Source of the DNA: Epithemia pelagica
Lineage: Eukaryota > Bacillariophyta > Bacillariophyceae > Surirellales > Surirellaceae
Direction: 5' to 3'
Assembly: GCA_946965045.2 (NCBI GenBank)
Contig: OX337228.1
Span: forward strand, 496,001 to 560,000
Length of the DNA stretch: 64,000 bases
The translations under genes were made by a program, and so were the position numbers. Below the pieces are notes generated by a model. That model worked only from the letters and a program-made list of their open reading frames with translations, made no database searches and was not told where the DNA came from. Of the stretch, positions 10,609 to 22,731 are shown one piece after another. Numbering within the stretch: position 1 is the first letter of the stretch; each line of letters starts with the position of its first letter.

Positions 10609-10824
10609 TGCGGTACCCCTATATGGATCCCGCCATACGTGTCGTCACGTTCCATTCCCGGTTCGCGTTCTTGACACTGCGACATGAATCTCCCACCATC
10701 TGGCTGTTCCTCCTCCAGTCATTTCTCGTCGCACGTGGCACTGCGGATTCCTCATTCCCCCTAATTCCTCCGAATTCCTAAAGATCACAATTTTTATACC
10801 ATGCTATTTTACATGGGTATGGCA
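10609..10824 (+). repeat. 5' LTR of gypsy element
   Basis: 216 bp, nearly identical to 15573-15788 with about four visible substitutions, for example GCGGATT versus GTGGATT and ATACCATG versus GTACCGTG. Confidence 0.88.
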
Positions 10825-10951
10825 CTCTGATCAGAAGTTCAAAAACTTCCCCCAGCACTCTTTCACCATAACCACTTACCGTTCTTTGACCGATCCTCGT
10901 TGATCTCATCATCCTTTGATTCCTTTTCTTCCCTTTCTTTGCAGTCTCATC

Positions 10952-12082
10952 ATGAGCACAGGATCTTCCCTCGTCTCAATTGCGGATGTTCAACGCTTCC
11001 AAAAGCGCTTTGATCAAGCCTCGGCTTCAGATTCTTCCTCTGCTCTTTCCACCCTCAAGATGAAAGACGACAACGATGACAAGTACTATGTCCGTCTCAT
11101 ACCATTTCGAGATGGCGTGGATGAAGAGCCCTCGAATCTCTTCCTTTGGGTCCTCCATTTTGTTGACAAGGTCAAGATCTCCGGTCATCCAGAGCCCTTT
11201 GCTGCCTGTTGCACCTACTTTCCTCGTGTTGTTACCACAAGTCTCATTGCGGACAAGTTCCATGTTGCATTTCAGGCCCTGCCTGATGGCGCTGACCTTG
11301 ATGAAGCGTGTTTTAAACAGTTGATTGCTACAATCTTCGAACCCAAGTTGACTGTTTCCGAAGTCAACGCCTTCCGGGCACACCTCCTTTGCGGTCCTCG
11401 CAAGCCACCTGACATGACCGTTGATATTCATTATCACACCCTCCAAAAGATTTCGAACGGTCTCCGTTATTTGTCTAACGACAACGCTGTTCAGGCTCTC
11501 ACCGACGATGAGCTGAAGCAAGCCTTCTATCTTGGCTCCCCGGTTGCTTGGCGCAACGACTTCAAGACGGCCAATCCCTTGGTTGCAGATCTGGTGAATC
11601 ATTTCAATGTCACCGACCTCCTTCAAGCAATGCGTGGCTATCAACGGGCCTCTCAAGAAAAGATGGCTGCCAATACACAGTCCCAGGCCAAGTCCCGCAA
11701 TCCTCGCGATGATTCCACTTCTCGTGGTTCTTCCTCCAAGCATTTCCGCTCCTCTAATGGTGGTCGTGGCGGTCTCCGCGGCGGCAATCGCCACACCAAT
11801 GGTGAACGCCAAGCGTCCGGTGATCGTCCAGTCAATGACGGCGATGCCTGTCCTTACAGGGACACAATTTTCTCCGCAATGCCGATCGAACGGACCCCGG
11901 TATGTGTTCTTCTTCCTTTTTTGCTTCATCCTCTCCGGATGTCTCTCATCATCTTGATGTTCTTTTTGCTCAGCAATGTCACATCCAGACTGGCCCTCCA
12001 CAGGCTATGCTGGCCGAGAATGCCATCCTCAGGCCCCAATCCTCGAGGTCCGCCAACAATTGTTCAAGATCTACGGGCGTAA
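10952..12082 (+). pseudogene. Gypsy gag with internal deletion
   Basis: Gag-like protein that would coat the RNA. The frame is open from 10916; I prefer the Met at 10952 (MSTGSS). The first about 250 residues are a capsid-like helical region. They are followed by a basic RGG-rich stretch (GGRGGLRGGNRH). At about 11870 the sequence jumps from the zinc-finger-like start (DACPY) straight to sequence that in the left-arm copy lies about 390 bp further on, so the Cys/His motif is lost. The remaining frame then runs out at 12082. Confidence 0.75.
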
Positions 12083-13773
12083 CATGGATATCGCCCACAT
12101 CTACCACTTGTCCTCCCCTGGAGGCAACGCCGAATACCAACGCTTCCCCATGTCTTAAGGAATGCCCAAATCCTACGGATGCTGTCATCGCTGACATCGT
12201 TGATCCCAATAATGGTTTTTTATCTAACCTAGATCACTATGAAGATGTCTACTCATCTAGTTCTGTCTCTGACGCTCCTAGTTTCTCTAGTCCCCTTTCG
12301 GTCGCTCCCTCTGAGCCTCCGTCCGTTCCCCTCACCATTTTGATGGCTCGGTCCATTGGTGGAGTCGAGAACACCGTCCCGTTGCGTGCCCTGCTCGATT
12401 CAGGCGCCGACAAGACGATCCTGCACGCGCGTTGTCTTCAGCCCGGCATGCATCCACGTGTAACCAATCGGTCTGTCAATACCACCATGGGTACGCGCGA
12501 CCACGTCTCCGAGATTCTTCTCGGAGATTTGGTTCTCCCCGAGTTTTCTCGGACCAAACACATTTCATACCCCCTTTGGGCCGACATCTTTGATGCCCCC
12601 AATTGTCGTTGCGATATCATTATTGGCCGCGATCTCTTGCGTCGCTTGGGCATTGTGCTCAATTTCAACACTGGTCTCACAACTTGGGACTCAGTCGATG
12701 TCGCTATGCGCCATCGCGATTCATTCGCTACCGACCAGACATTGATGTCTCATTTCATCGACATCTTTGCCGACAATCCCATTATTGGTGATCAATTCCT
12801 CTTGGATTCCAACTACGTTCCTACGGATCTACAAGAGTTGATCAATAAACAAGACCATCTTACCGATGACCAAAAGCAAGATCTTCTTGCCATTTGGCAA
12901 GACTGTGGCAAGATTTTTGATGGTGAGCTCCGTGAATACCCGGATCGAACGCTCCATCTACATCTCAAGCCTGATGCCCAGCCTGTCCATCATCGCCATT
13001 TCTCGGTCCCTCGAAACATACACGATACCTTTACAAAGGAGCTGTGGCGCTTCGTCGACATCGGCATCCTTGAGCGCGTCGGTTCCACCGAATGGGCTGC
13101 TCCTCACTTTGCCATTCCTAAAAAGGATGGCCGCATCCGAATGATTTCGGACTTTCGTTCTTTGAACGCCCAACTCTACCGTCGGGTCTACCCCTTTCCT
13201 CTTATCGAGGATATGCTTCGTAAACGGAAAGGCTACAAATATTTTACCAAGTTGGACATCTCCATGTGTTTTTACACATTCCGCCTCGATGAGGAATCGA
13301 GCAATCTTTGCGTCATTACTACGCCTTTTGGCAAATTCCCTTACCGTCGTCTGCCGATGGGTGTCAAACAATCTCCTGACTTTTGTCAAGAGATAATGGA
13401 AGACGTCCTCAGTGACTTCAGCGACCATGTCGAAGTCTATATCGACGACATTGGCATCTTCTCCAATTCTTGGGAAGAACATGTGGACATCCTGTCCAAA
13501 GTTCTCCAACTTCTTCAAGAAAAGAACTTCTCCATTAACCCTTCCAAGTGTGAATGGGCCGTTAAAGAAACGGAATGGCTCGGCCATTGGCTTACACCCA
13601 CTGGGATCAAACCCTGGAAAAAGAAAATCTCTGCGTTTGGTCCCCGCAATGTCAACGTGCTTTCGAACAAGCCAAGTCCATGCTCGCACATGATGCCTTT
13701 CTTCGGTATCCCGACCATAACCTTTCCTTCCATGTCTATGTGGACGCCTTTGATTACCAGCTTGGCGCTGTAA
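11902..13773 (+). pseudogene. Gypsy pol: aspartic protease and reverse transcriptase
   Basis: The protease active site is LDSGADKTI, with a second block CDIIIGRDLL, as in retropepsins. The reverse transcriptase follows: FTKLDISMCFY (motif A aspartate), LPMGVKQSPDF and VYIDDIGIF (YIDD box). The thumb segment reads to 'LGHWLTPTG' and then breaks. The frame is lost near 13620, where sequence equivalent to the RT-RNase H connection appears to be missing. Confidence 0.85.
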
Positions 13774-14273
13774 TCATGCAACAAGACGTTCCCGTCGCAT
13801 ATTACTCTCGCAAGTTGAACCCTGCTCAACGCAACTACACTACTATGGAAAAGAAGTTGCTCTCAATTGTCGAAACCCTGAAAGAGTTCCGCTCCATGCT
13901 TCTCGGCTGTGCCAAACTGCACGTCCATACGGACCATAAGAATCTTACCTATGCTACCCTCAACTTGCGCGGGTCCTCCGTTGGCGGTTGTTCCTCGAGG
14001 AGTACAATCCGATTTTTCATTACGTCCCTGGCCAGGACAATGTCATCGCCGACGCCTTGTCGCATCTCCCTCTCTCTAAAGAGGAGGAGAAGAGTGTCTC
14101 TCCGTCGTCGACCTCCTCTACGGATGCCTCGCCGCATCCATGATCGCTCTATGATCATAGCGGACAACACTCAGTGTTGCAAGTGCCTCATGGCCCTAAT
14201 GATGACCCCCGCTCTCATCACTCGCGTGATCCCGACGCTTTCAAATCTCCCATCTTCATGGATGAGGATTTGA
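13620..14273 (+). pseudogene. Gypsy pol: RNase H part, shifted frame
   Basis: The frame changes near 13640, picking up at [13 protein letters not shown]. The RNase H signature follows ([36 protein letters not shown]). The coding sequence then degenerates near 13970. The next frame for the integrase starts by 14174. A deletion between RT and RNase H is likely because the usual connecting residues are absent. Confidence 0.75.
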
Positions 14274-15493
14274 TCGATGTCTACCTCAATCATCCTCCCA
14301 TTACGGCAAATCAACCCTTGCCTGTCGACTACGCGACGATTCATCACCGTCAACAGAACGATGCCACTCTTGTGGCCAAGTTGACCGAACAACCCCAGAG
14401 ATTTCATCTCCAGCCTTTTCCTACGGAAAATCCGCAATACAACTTGATTTGTTATCGTCAGAATTCTAATGCCGCATGGCGTATTCGCATCCCAGACAGC
14501 CTCTTGGCCCACACCGTTAATTGGTATCACCTATCCCTCATTCACTTGGGGTCTACATGTCTTCATGAGACGATTTCTATACACATGAGTCATCCTGACT
14601 TGGGCCTGTATTGTGAACAAGCCGGGTCGAGTTGTGCTACCTGCCAACGCTCTAAAGTCATACATCGCCATTACGGTGAACTCCCTCCTTGCAAGGTCCG
14701 AGGCAATCCATGGGCTGACATCTCTGTCGACCTCATTGGACCGTGGAACGTCACCGTTCATGGGCAGAAATTAACATTTCAAGCCTTGACTATTATTGAC
14801 AATGTCACTAATTTCTGCGAGCTCATTCGCATCCATGATAAGACGGCACGTCATGTGGGTCTTCAATTGGAAAACGCGTGGCTCTCACACTATCCTCGTC
14901 CCGTTCGTTGCCTTTTTGATCAAGGCGGTGAATTTATTGGACATGCGTTCTCGCAAGTTCTTCGCAATCATGGCATCAAGCCAGTACCATTGACGGCCAA
15001 GAATCCTCAATCAAATGCTCTTTGCGAGCAGTTACATCTGACTGTTGGAAACACTCATCGTGTGATCACCAACTATGAACCACCACAAGATGCGCAGAAT
15101 GCTGCACTTGCTGTGGATACTGCTCTGTAGACCGCTGCGTATTCCACTCGCACTGCCATTCATGGCGCCTTGAAATATTCTCCCGGCAGCCTTGCGTTCC
15201 ATCGCGACATGCTGTTCGACATCCCTATTATCGCGGACATGGAAACAGTCCGTCTGAAACGACAACAGATTGTCGATGAACGCGCTCGTCTCGCAAATCG
15301 CTCTCGTGTCTTTCATGACTACGCGGTCAACGATCGTGTGTTGCTTCGCGCCACGAATCCAGACAAGCTTGAGCTCCGCACAAGCCCTAATCCCTTTCGG
15401 ATTACACAAGTCCATTCCAATGGCACTGTGACTATCCAACGTGGTCCCCACGTCACTACATTCGTCGTCTTGTTCCATTTCGTGAATAAATAA
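14174..15493 (+). pseudogene. Gypsy pol: integrase, with a TAG stop at 15128
   Basis: The zinc-binding H-H-C-C segment is visible (HLSLIHLG... CATCQRSK), followed by the catalytic core with ISVDLIGPW, LFDQGGEF and the terminal glutamate region NALCEQLH. A TAG at 15128-15130 interrupts the frame; the same frame continues to 15493 with a C-terminal tail ending FVVLFHFVNK. The integrase would insert the cDNA copy into the host chromosome. It is inactive as read, because the stop truncates the tail. Confidence 0.82.
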
Positions 15494-15572
15494 TGGGTTT
15501 TAATGCTGGCCTCCAAGCTTTCCCATTTTTGTCCCGCTCGAACTCCCTAGGTTGGACCAGGGAGAGGTAGAG

Positions 15573-15788
15573 TGCGGTACCCCTATATGGATCCCGCCAT
15601 ACGTGTCGTCACGTTCCATTCCCGGTTCGCGTTCTTGACACTGCGACATGAATCTCCCACCATCTGGCTGTTCCTCCTCCAGTCATTTCTCGTCGCACGT
15701 GGCACTGTGGATTCCTCATTCCCCCTAATTCCTCCGAATTCCCAAAGATCACAATTTTTGTACCGTGCTATTTTACATGGGTATGGCA
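15573..15788 (+). repeat. 3' LTR of gypsy element
   Basis: 216 bp, begins TGCGGTACCCC and ends GGGTATGGCA; matches the 5' LTR. Confidence 0.88.
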
Positions 15789-15991
15789 CTACCTACTCCT
15801 AATCATTATGTTCTCGAAAATTCAAGTGTTTGCTGCATGACAATACTACCTATTGAAATAACATGTGAATCCTTTTAGTATAACTAAAATCGAATATCAG
15901 GGGGGAGTTGATTCAGGCTATCTACCTAGATGATTTGCATGTACTTTTATGTTGCACTGAGAGAGGGTCGAGCGATCACGACTCTCATCCA

Positions 15992-18760
15992 TCAATGACC
16001 GTTATTGAGCTTGACCATCTTGCAGCTGCGTGAGCCAAAGTCAGGTACAGCCATGTACGATCCAACCTCGGAGCGGGGGAGTCCAATGATACCCGCTCGT
16101 TCCCCCGCACGCACATTGATTGGTTCGTATTCGTCACCGGAATCGGAATCGTAGCCCACAATGAATGGGACATAGCGACCCGATAATCCGTGTCGTTGTC
16201 CTTGACTCGAAACGTACATGGCTCCATCCCATCCCAGATCTATGAGTTCGTCCATGCTGTGGTAGCTGGCAATATGGCGAAATTTGCCAGTGGTTGGCTC
16301 TCGGGGCAGCTTACTACCTTCTTTCACATAGGGGGATTCGGCGTAGTCTCCGTCCTTGGATGGTAGGTAGGGAGTATATTTACCCGGCTTGATCAAACGC
16401 GCGACTGCTTTTCGCTTCTTGCTGTACTTGAGATGCATGAATGCTTGCAAAGGATATTGCATGGATCTACCAGAGCGCATGCTATGATATGTTCCTTCCA
16501 ACGGATTTCGTCGAACCTCACCACGACGAGGGGGTTCGGTGCTGCTGTCCACAAAGAACGAGAAACGATCCTTGGGCAAAGAACCAAAGAATTCCTTCAT
16601 GATCCCGGCGGTACGTTCGACCATATCCCCACCCCCATCTCCATCAGGTTGATCCAATGTTGCAAGAAACATACCGACGAAATGGGAGAGTCCTTGCATT
16701 GTAAAATTCAAATCGGACGCCAAAAAGCCTCCTGGTTTCATTTTGCGACCTCCCATGGTCCTTCCCATGCGTACCTCGTCTGGTGCTCCTCGCAATGCTT
16801 GTGAGATAATCCTGTTCCAACCCTTTACAAGCCGTATCTATGATCCCACCCATGAACGAAAAAAGAAGTGAGACTACGATTGCCACAAATTCAAACGCAT
16901 TGAGAATACGAGGGAGGAAAAACCAAACATACCATGCCTTCTCCAAGTACATGGAGAAACTCTAGTAAAATACCGCTCACAACTGGGAAATTGATGGGGA
17001 GTACGTAATCTTCATCCTCATCCATGCTATCTCGCAACGTGTTGATCTGGACTATAATTTGTTCGGTGGAGGCCAGATTTTTTCGTTCTTCTTTGGACGT
17101 TTTGTGGGGAACCGAGTACGCCACGACGTCGTCTTCACCGTCTAGAGTATCGTCTGGCGTCCAATCGCGCAACACAAGTCGACAGTACGACGAACAAAAG
17201 TCTTCCGGATTGATTTCTTCCAGTGTCCCGGCTTGATTTCTTCCAGTGTCCTGTAAACCAATGAAAGTACCGTTGGTTTCTGTGAGTGTTTTACAATACT
17301 ATGTACACATGTCACTCAAGAAAGCACAGAAAAGTGGAAAAAGGGAAAACGCAGCATATCTCATCATCATCATACCTGAGACCTTGGTCCGGCAATCGGC
17401 TATTCATTTGTGCACGTCGTTGCAGAGAGGCAGCAAAAGGCTCCTGCTCGTCACCACCCAATACGGAAGAGGCCTGCTGGGATGCCTGTGTCGAGCTCAT
17501 ACCCCAGGCCATCCAAAACTGTTTGGAAAAGGAACCCTTTTCTACAAGGGCACGTCCTGCTACCCAGATTGCCTTGGTCTTGGAAAAGACCTGGTCGAGA
17601 TTCTCCAGAAAGGGTACTTTTAGTTCATCCATCTGTGATGGAGACAGTTGGGATTTCATTGCATGATACAAGTGGAGGGTCATTCGAAGTTGTCCCAAGG
17701 AATCAATGGTAGCGGACCCAAGAGCGATGGAGCACATGTAGGTTCCATACAGCAGGTACTCTCCACCCACTACCGGGTTCCAAAAGGCCAGTCGCTCCGT
17801 TTCGGAAGGATCCAAAAAGGCTAGTCGAGCATCGTAGTTTGTGGCAGACACTGGCTGGGCAAAATGAACTACATTGCCAAACAGTTGTACATTGGCATAA
17901 AAGGTGGGCGCATTCTGTGTTCCAGGTGACGATGATGAGGATGATTTGGAAGGATCTTCCTGTATCCGCTGCAACTGCGAAAAGAGTTTGTTGTAGGATT
18001 GTTTGGTGTACGAGGCCAACCGTGCCAAATCTCCATTGCCTTGAATGACCAAAATGGCGGTGAGCATGGCATGCAGACCAAACGTGAGAGCGACTGGAAC
18101 GGGCGCTGTGCAGTCCTGGCCACGGGTTCGGACCTGTTGATGCAGCATGTGGAGGACTGGGAGGAGTTGTGGGACCTCCGGCAATTGGTGCCAGGGAGCG
18201 GCCCACGCAATGGCAATCACTTCGGGTAGAATTTTTCCCGCCAAGGTTTCGTCCAAATCTCCCCGAATGCCCGTGGCCGGACGACGGAGTTCGTCAAATT
18301 CAATGCCCCAAAAGCCCGGTCTCCCAATGAGCTTTTGGTTGGGTTCCACAATATCCAGCACCATTTGCACAATTTTCTGCGTATTCAAAATACACCGGTC
18401 TTGACCGATATGGGGACTGGGTCCGAACCAGGAATGGGGTGGAGACGCACCGGCTTGTTGTAAATCCCGAATGAGCAAGGTATTGTTGCCGACTTCAAAG
18501 GCCAACATGTTTTCATAGGCCATGGCTTGAAACACGACACGGGCAATTCGTTGCACAGCGGCATGTGGCAAACCCGTTTGTCGCACAAAGCGTTGGACCT
18601 TTCCCGAAATTCGGTCGGCACCTCGATTGTGGAAGGCACATTCCACAATTTCGGCCACAAAGTTCAAGACCGGCGCATGATGAGTATCTTTTGTATTATT
18701 GGTGGTGGTTTTGTTCTGTGTTTGCGGTTGTGGTTGTTCTTGTTCCAAGGCTGCCACCGA
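15992..18760 (-). pseudogene. Truncated copy of the three-exon gene at 55017-58908
   Basis: Near-identical to 55017-57750, including both intron positions (17375-17251 and 16932-16823). Homology ends abruptly at about 18760, so the first roughly 385 residues and the promoter are missing. A 23-bp tandem duplication at 17210-17255 repeats the start of exon 2 next to the splice acceptor; normal splicing would therefore shift the frame. Two codon-sized in-frame differences are also present (an extra Val in 'RALVEKG', an extra His in 'SYHSM'). I read it as a dead segmental duplicate. Confidence 0.82.
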
Positions 18761-19375
18761 AATGTACCTGGTGACTCTCAGGATGCGTAGAACCAAGTTG
18801 GGACTTTGAAGTAAGGAACTGAGTGATACGACACGCAACCAGTGAGAATCCACTACTTTTTCAGCCTGAACGTTTTATCATGGTTCTACAGCAAGTTTGG
18901 TGATACCCACTCTAAAATATATGCATTTGGATGGGTTTTATTTTGTTTTGGGTTTGTTTGGTACCCCCCTCCTTTGTTGTTCCGTTGGGCCGCTTCGGCC
19001 AAGTACAAGTGAGCACATCGTTGGACGGACATTTTCTTGGGAGACGATGGCCGTGTTGTTGTCAGTACCGCCTCCTTTGTAGGATCGTTTGTTTGTGTCG
19101 TGTAGTGCATTGTCATTCGCAAGGATGCGTTGGTATCGTTGATTGTTGTACGTTTGGAGGATTCGTCGCGGTAGCATTGTGTTTGGAATGAAAGTGTGCG
19201 CACCAGCAATTGCAGCGCCAGGAATGTCCCTTGGGTTGTTAGAGACAGCATGGACAACACGGTTGGACTTGGGAGGGTCCATGGGTGTTGTTCCATCCAC
19301 AACAGCCAGATGGGCCTCGTGGTGTTTGCGTTGTGGTTGTTCTGAGTTTGTGTCAAAATTGGGAGCAGCCGACGC

Positions 19376-19448
19376 GCCTTGGGGGTGAGTAAGGGAATAC
19401 AGGCGCAGCGTATTCGATCACGCGGGACTCACTCACCCCTGCTTGGGG
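19376..19448. repeat. Mini-hairpin of the GGGTGAGT/ACTCACCC family
   Basis: 'CCTTGGGGGTGAGTAAGG' at the left faces 'ACTCACCCCTGCTTGGGGG' at the right across about 35 bases. The same end motifs occur within the foldback termini (7486, 10240, 2745) and at 62508-62612. Confidence 0.6.
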
Positions 19449-20772
19449 GTAAGGTTTTGTCGAGGGAAAGGGTAATCGTTTGCGCCGGGAGGGAGGACGT
19501 TGCGCGTCAGAGCCTGTCGACCTCTTATACTCGCGTCACAAAAAATAACGCCAACCCCTACGTTTGGCCAAGACCAAAAGGGCGACAAGTCCTGGTCCCG
19601 GAGAGATGAACGATGGTCTTTTCCCCAACCAGAATCCCGAGCCCCCCAACCATTCTTCCCTAGAAGTATTGATGGCCACAGCGACCATCCAGTACTAGTC
19701 TACGTATATTTACGTATGTAGAGAAATGTACCAACTACGTATGTAGGGCATGGAATTTGGAATCTTGCTTCTACTGAGGACTTCCAGTATAGGAAGACTA
19801 TGGCTTAGTTGCGAAAACTACCCGTCGTCACAAAGGAGATTTCAAGTTTTTGAGTGAAACAAAGTACTCCATTGGCTTGGGCTTGGTTCGACTTGGCAAA
19901 GGACCAGTATTCCGATGATGGCTATACAATAAAACCAACATGGCAAAGGTTGTGGATACAGTGAAAGGTCTACTGTTCATTTCAGCCTCTGGTTTCCGTA
20001 CTTTCGAGCCAGAATGTCTACAATAGCTACTGCTCACATTCCGACACAATGGTGGAATCGTGGGATGACTCATGTGTTTAAGAAGTCAATTATCTTTGAC
20101 TCCAAACCACTGGGACCAAATCCATCATTTTAACCTCCCACTTTTCCATTCCGTGGTGGCAATCCACATACTTGCACCCGACTGGAAACAAGAGTGTTTC
20201 TGGTAGCTAATGTACGAGAGGTATCAACCTTCTCTGCCTACTCCCAGTGTAATGTATAGCTATAGTGACTGCCTTGTTCATGTATTGCTATTTCCATCGG
20301 TTGCCAGTAGATGAATCCTCATCAATCAACCTGGCTAGCTTAAACCCTACATGGAAGCAAAGAGTCCGGCTAACCGTAGAACAGTTCTAAATTGGACTGC
20401 ACTGTTGTATCATTTGACACTTACCCCATACCCTATACATCTCCATGGTTGGTTGTTGATCCACGGGTGGCATGGGTGGTGCTGGCAAGGGATCCTGCCG
20501 GACGTGCCTCTTTCCTGGGGCATCCTCAAAGTCGACCTACATGGTATGGGCTCTGCTTTTTCATCCTTTCCCTTTTCTGTTCTACAAAATGTAGTAACAA
20601 CCACAAGAGAGACAGTCCGTATCATCTACGGCAAGTTACTCTATTGCCAGAAACCTTTTGTATCTACTTCTATTGCATTGCTCTAGCTAGTAGGTACTCG
20701 TAGACACTACTAGATATGGTTAGTATGATTCCATTGCCGTATCTGGTCTGTACGTAGCTAACCTACCAGAAA

Positions 20773-20893
20773 TTCTGATGGCCATTCGGCCAACTAACTT
20801 TGAAGACGCGGATCATTGTCAATTACTACGGAGCTACCGGCGTCGAGACTATTTCTAGTCATCGCAAAATTGTCGGCCAAATGGCCATCAGAA
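20773..20893. repeat. Short palindromic MITE-like element
   Basis: 22-bp terminal inverted repeats (TTCTGATGGCCATTCGGCCAAC and the complement of GTCGGCCAAATGGCCATCAG plus AA) with two mismatches enclose about 77 bp. No coding sequence. Confidence 0.65.
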
Positions 20894-21039
20894 GGCGCGA
20901 TTTTACCGCGACTTGGCCAACAAAACCGAGGTAATGGACATCCCCAGAACCAGAAAGCAATCGTTTTGTTGTCGAATTCATCCTTGTTGTTTTTATCATC
21001 CTACAAATCGTCACAAGAACGATCCAATCCTTCTGTACA

Positions 21040-22731
21040 ATGCATCCAACAACACCAACAAGGACGATATGGAGCCGGTTCCTGGAACTAATACTAGGAT
21101 CTAGACAAGGACGACAAAGACAACGACGACGAACAGTGGTGGCATGGATCTTGATTGTCTGTCTGGTCTTTTTGAATTTGCTCCACCAAGAATTACAAAC
21201 GGCGCCGACGTTTTCCGTCGATAATATGCAGTAAATCAACACTACCAACACCACATCAACACCAACCACAACTCGTAACAAAGACATGGAGGAGGAGCAT
21301 ATCACAGCTCCACATGAATTCCTCCAGCAATAAGCACCGCCACCAGAATTGGGAACACCAGGCGATCCTCCCTGTCGAGTGGCTGTGGAAAACAAAATGG
21401 ATTATCATTACGAAGTCATCGAAAGTACCATTTTGAAATATCCCATTCCCTGGCATCGTCTCAATTGCAGTACGTCGACCGTTATTGTCTTTGATGTCGC
21501 CTTGGCCGAAAACCATTACTTTTACCTCGGCGCAACCGAAACAGGCACCAGTTTGTCCAAGTCCAGTTATGTGCGATATTTCAATACAGTCTTGTCGGGG
21601 ACGATTCGACGTCGATCCGATGGCACACTGGCACAATTTGGTCGCGTGGTCCAGTATTCCCACTATTACCGACATCCCGAACAGTACAATTATCATGCCT
21701 TTATTGGGGTGAGTTGCGATTCGTACAAGTTTCAACCGTGGTTGCAAAATCGACCCCGACGACATTACTGTGTCTTGCATGGAACCTGTCCCTCCTGTAC
21801 CCCGCAACAACTGCAAACGGGTCAAGTGTGTTGGGTCACACCCTTGATGCACCCCGCCTGTCATTTCCTCCCCTCCGATTTGCCCCAATTTGATGCCAAC
21901 AATCACAATGCCATTGTCGTCGGCAACACAACAACCCCAAATACGACAACAACAGCAACCGCCAGTCTTGCTCGTTCTTCGTCTCCCTTTTCTCCATCTG
22001 GACCATCACCATCACAATCCTCGAGGAACCAGACGACGAATAGGACCATTACCCTGTGTCCCAGTGGAACCAAGAGGCAAACCGCCTTGATTCAGGCCTT
22101 GAACGACTTGGTGCAACAAGAAGAACAAGACTCCAAGAACCACCACAACAACACCAACAACAGCCACCCTCCACCAATCCTGCGGTTTCGCGTCTTGTTG
22201 CATGCCCGTCAGAGTGCGGGGTCGGCTCATCGTCGATGGGCGGACGAGTATGGCCAACAACAAGAGTCGTTGCCGTGGATTCGACACCGTGTCACGATTG
22301 TGCCCGAACAAGGTGACTTTGTCGAGTTTCAACGCCGGATTGCCACCCAGTGTCACGTGTTGCTTCCCTTGGTCGACCCCAGTTCCACGCCCCAATACTT
22401 TCATGACGCGGACGACGACGGCCCCCACCAAACCAAATTAACGGGCTTTGTCAGTCAAGCCGTCGCCTATCGCCTACCAATGGTTGCCCATGTCGACTTG
22501 AAACGCATTTATCAAGACTATTGGACGGCACCCGTCATTACATATGGTACACCCAGCAGGACAAAAACGACGACAACTCGCCCATTCGTGGCCTCCAATC
22601 ATACCACCACAACCATAACCACGGATTCCGCCGAGAACCGTCGTTCCCCAGCACCATCACCCTCCCCTTCCTTGACGGACGCCTTGCGACAGGCGATGCG
22701 ACTGTGGCAACAAGAAGAGAATCCTGTTTGA
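21040..22731 (+). CDS. Putative membrane-anchored glycosyltransferase-like protein
   Basis: The main frame 21397-22731 (MDYHYEVIES...) encodes about 445 residues. It has Cys-rich blocks (HYCVLHGTCPSC, HPACHF), a Thr/Ser-rich linker and a C-terminal GT-B-like region with VSQAVAYRLPMVAHVD, reminiscent of sugar-nucleotide-binding turns; the family is not recognised. In the same frame upstream, 21040-21234 encodes a basic stretch followed by a signal anchor (VVAWILIVCLVFLNLL), as expected for a Golgi type II enzyme. TAA codons at 21232 and about 21331 separate the two. I could not find GT-AG sites that join them in frame, so the N-terminus is unresolved: intron, decay or sequence error. A fucosyltransferase paralogue follows in the same direction. 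Confidence 0.5.

Larger units (their letters stand above)
9283..12630 (+). repeat. Right arm of a large inverted duplication (partner 1-4172)
   Basis: Reading outward from the centre, this segment matches 4172 down to 1 on the opposite strand: the foldback element's right half, 150 bp of shared flank, and then the gypsy element in the same insertion site. Differences are mainly discrete: the 374-bp insertion only in the left arm, and a gag deletion of about 390 bp only in the right arm. Confidence 0.75.
10609..15788 (+). mobile_element. Ty3/gypsy LTR retrotransposon, complete but defective
   Basis: Two 216-bp LTRs (10609-10824, 15573-15788), TG...CA bounded, enclose gag, aspartic protease, reverse transcriptase, RNase H and integrase in that order, the Ty3/gypsy arrangement. 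The purine-rich run GGGAGAGGTAGAG directly before the right LTR is a plausible polypurine tract. The flanks are CTTAC (left) and CTACC (right); the sister insertion at 2421 shows CTACC, so the left duplication has probably mutated. The polyprotein is broken by at least two frame changes, internal deletions and one stop. Confidence 0.9.
18761..21022. other. Gene-poor interval with two small hairpins
   Basis: No open frame here is convincing. The interval holds a mini-hairpin at 19376-19448, a 'ccaagaccaa ... gtcctggtcccg' hairpin at 19568-19600, and a MITE-like palindrome at 20773-20893. The rest shows nothing I can assign. Confidence 0.5.

Noticed and set aside
11027-12001. 324-codon ORF antisense to gypsy gag
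   Set aside because: Antisense shadow of the gag reading frame; broken differently in the left arm, with no domain.
12958-13689. 243-codon ORF antisense to the gypsy reverse transcriptase
   Set aside because: Lies opposite highly conserved RT motifs; no independent features.
18886-19356. 156-codon minus-strand ORF beside the truncated gene copy
   Set aside because: Several overlapping frames of similar length occur here; composition is Thr/Asn/Gln-rich without any motif, and no homology or consistent start supports it.
20351-20703. Two overlapping plus-strand ORFs of about 105 codons
   Set aside because: Short, unlike neighbours, no motif, and both frames are open over the same interval.
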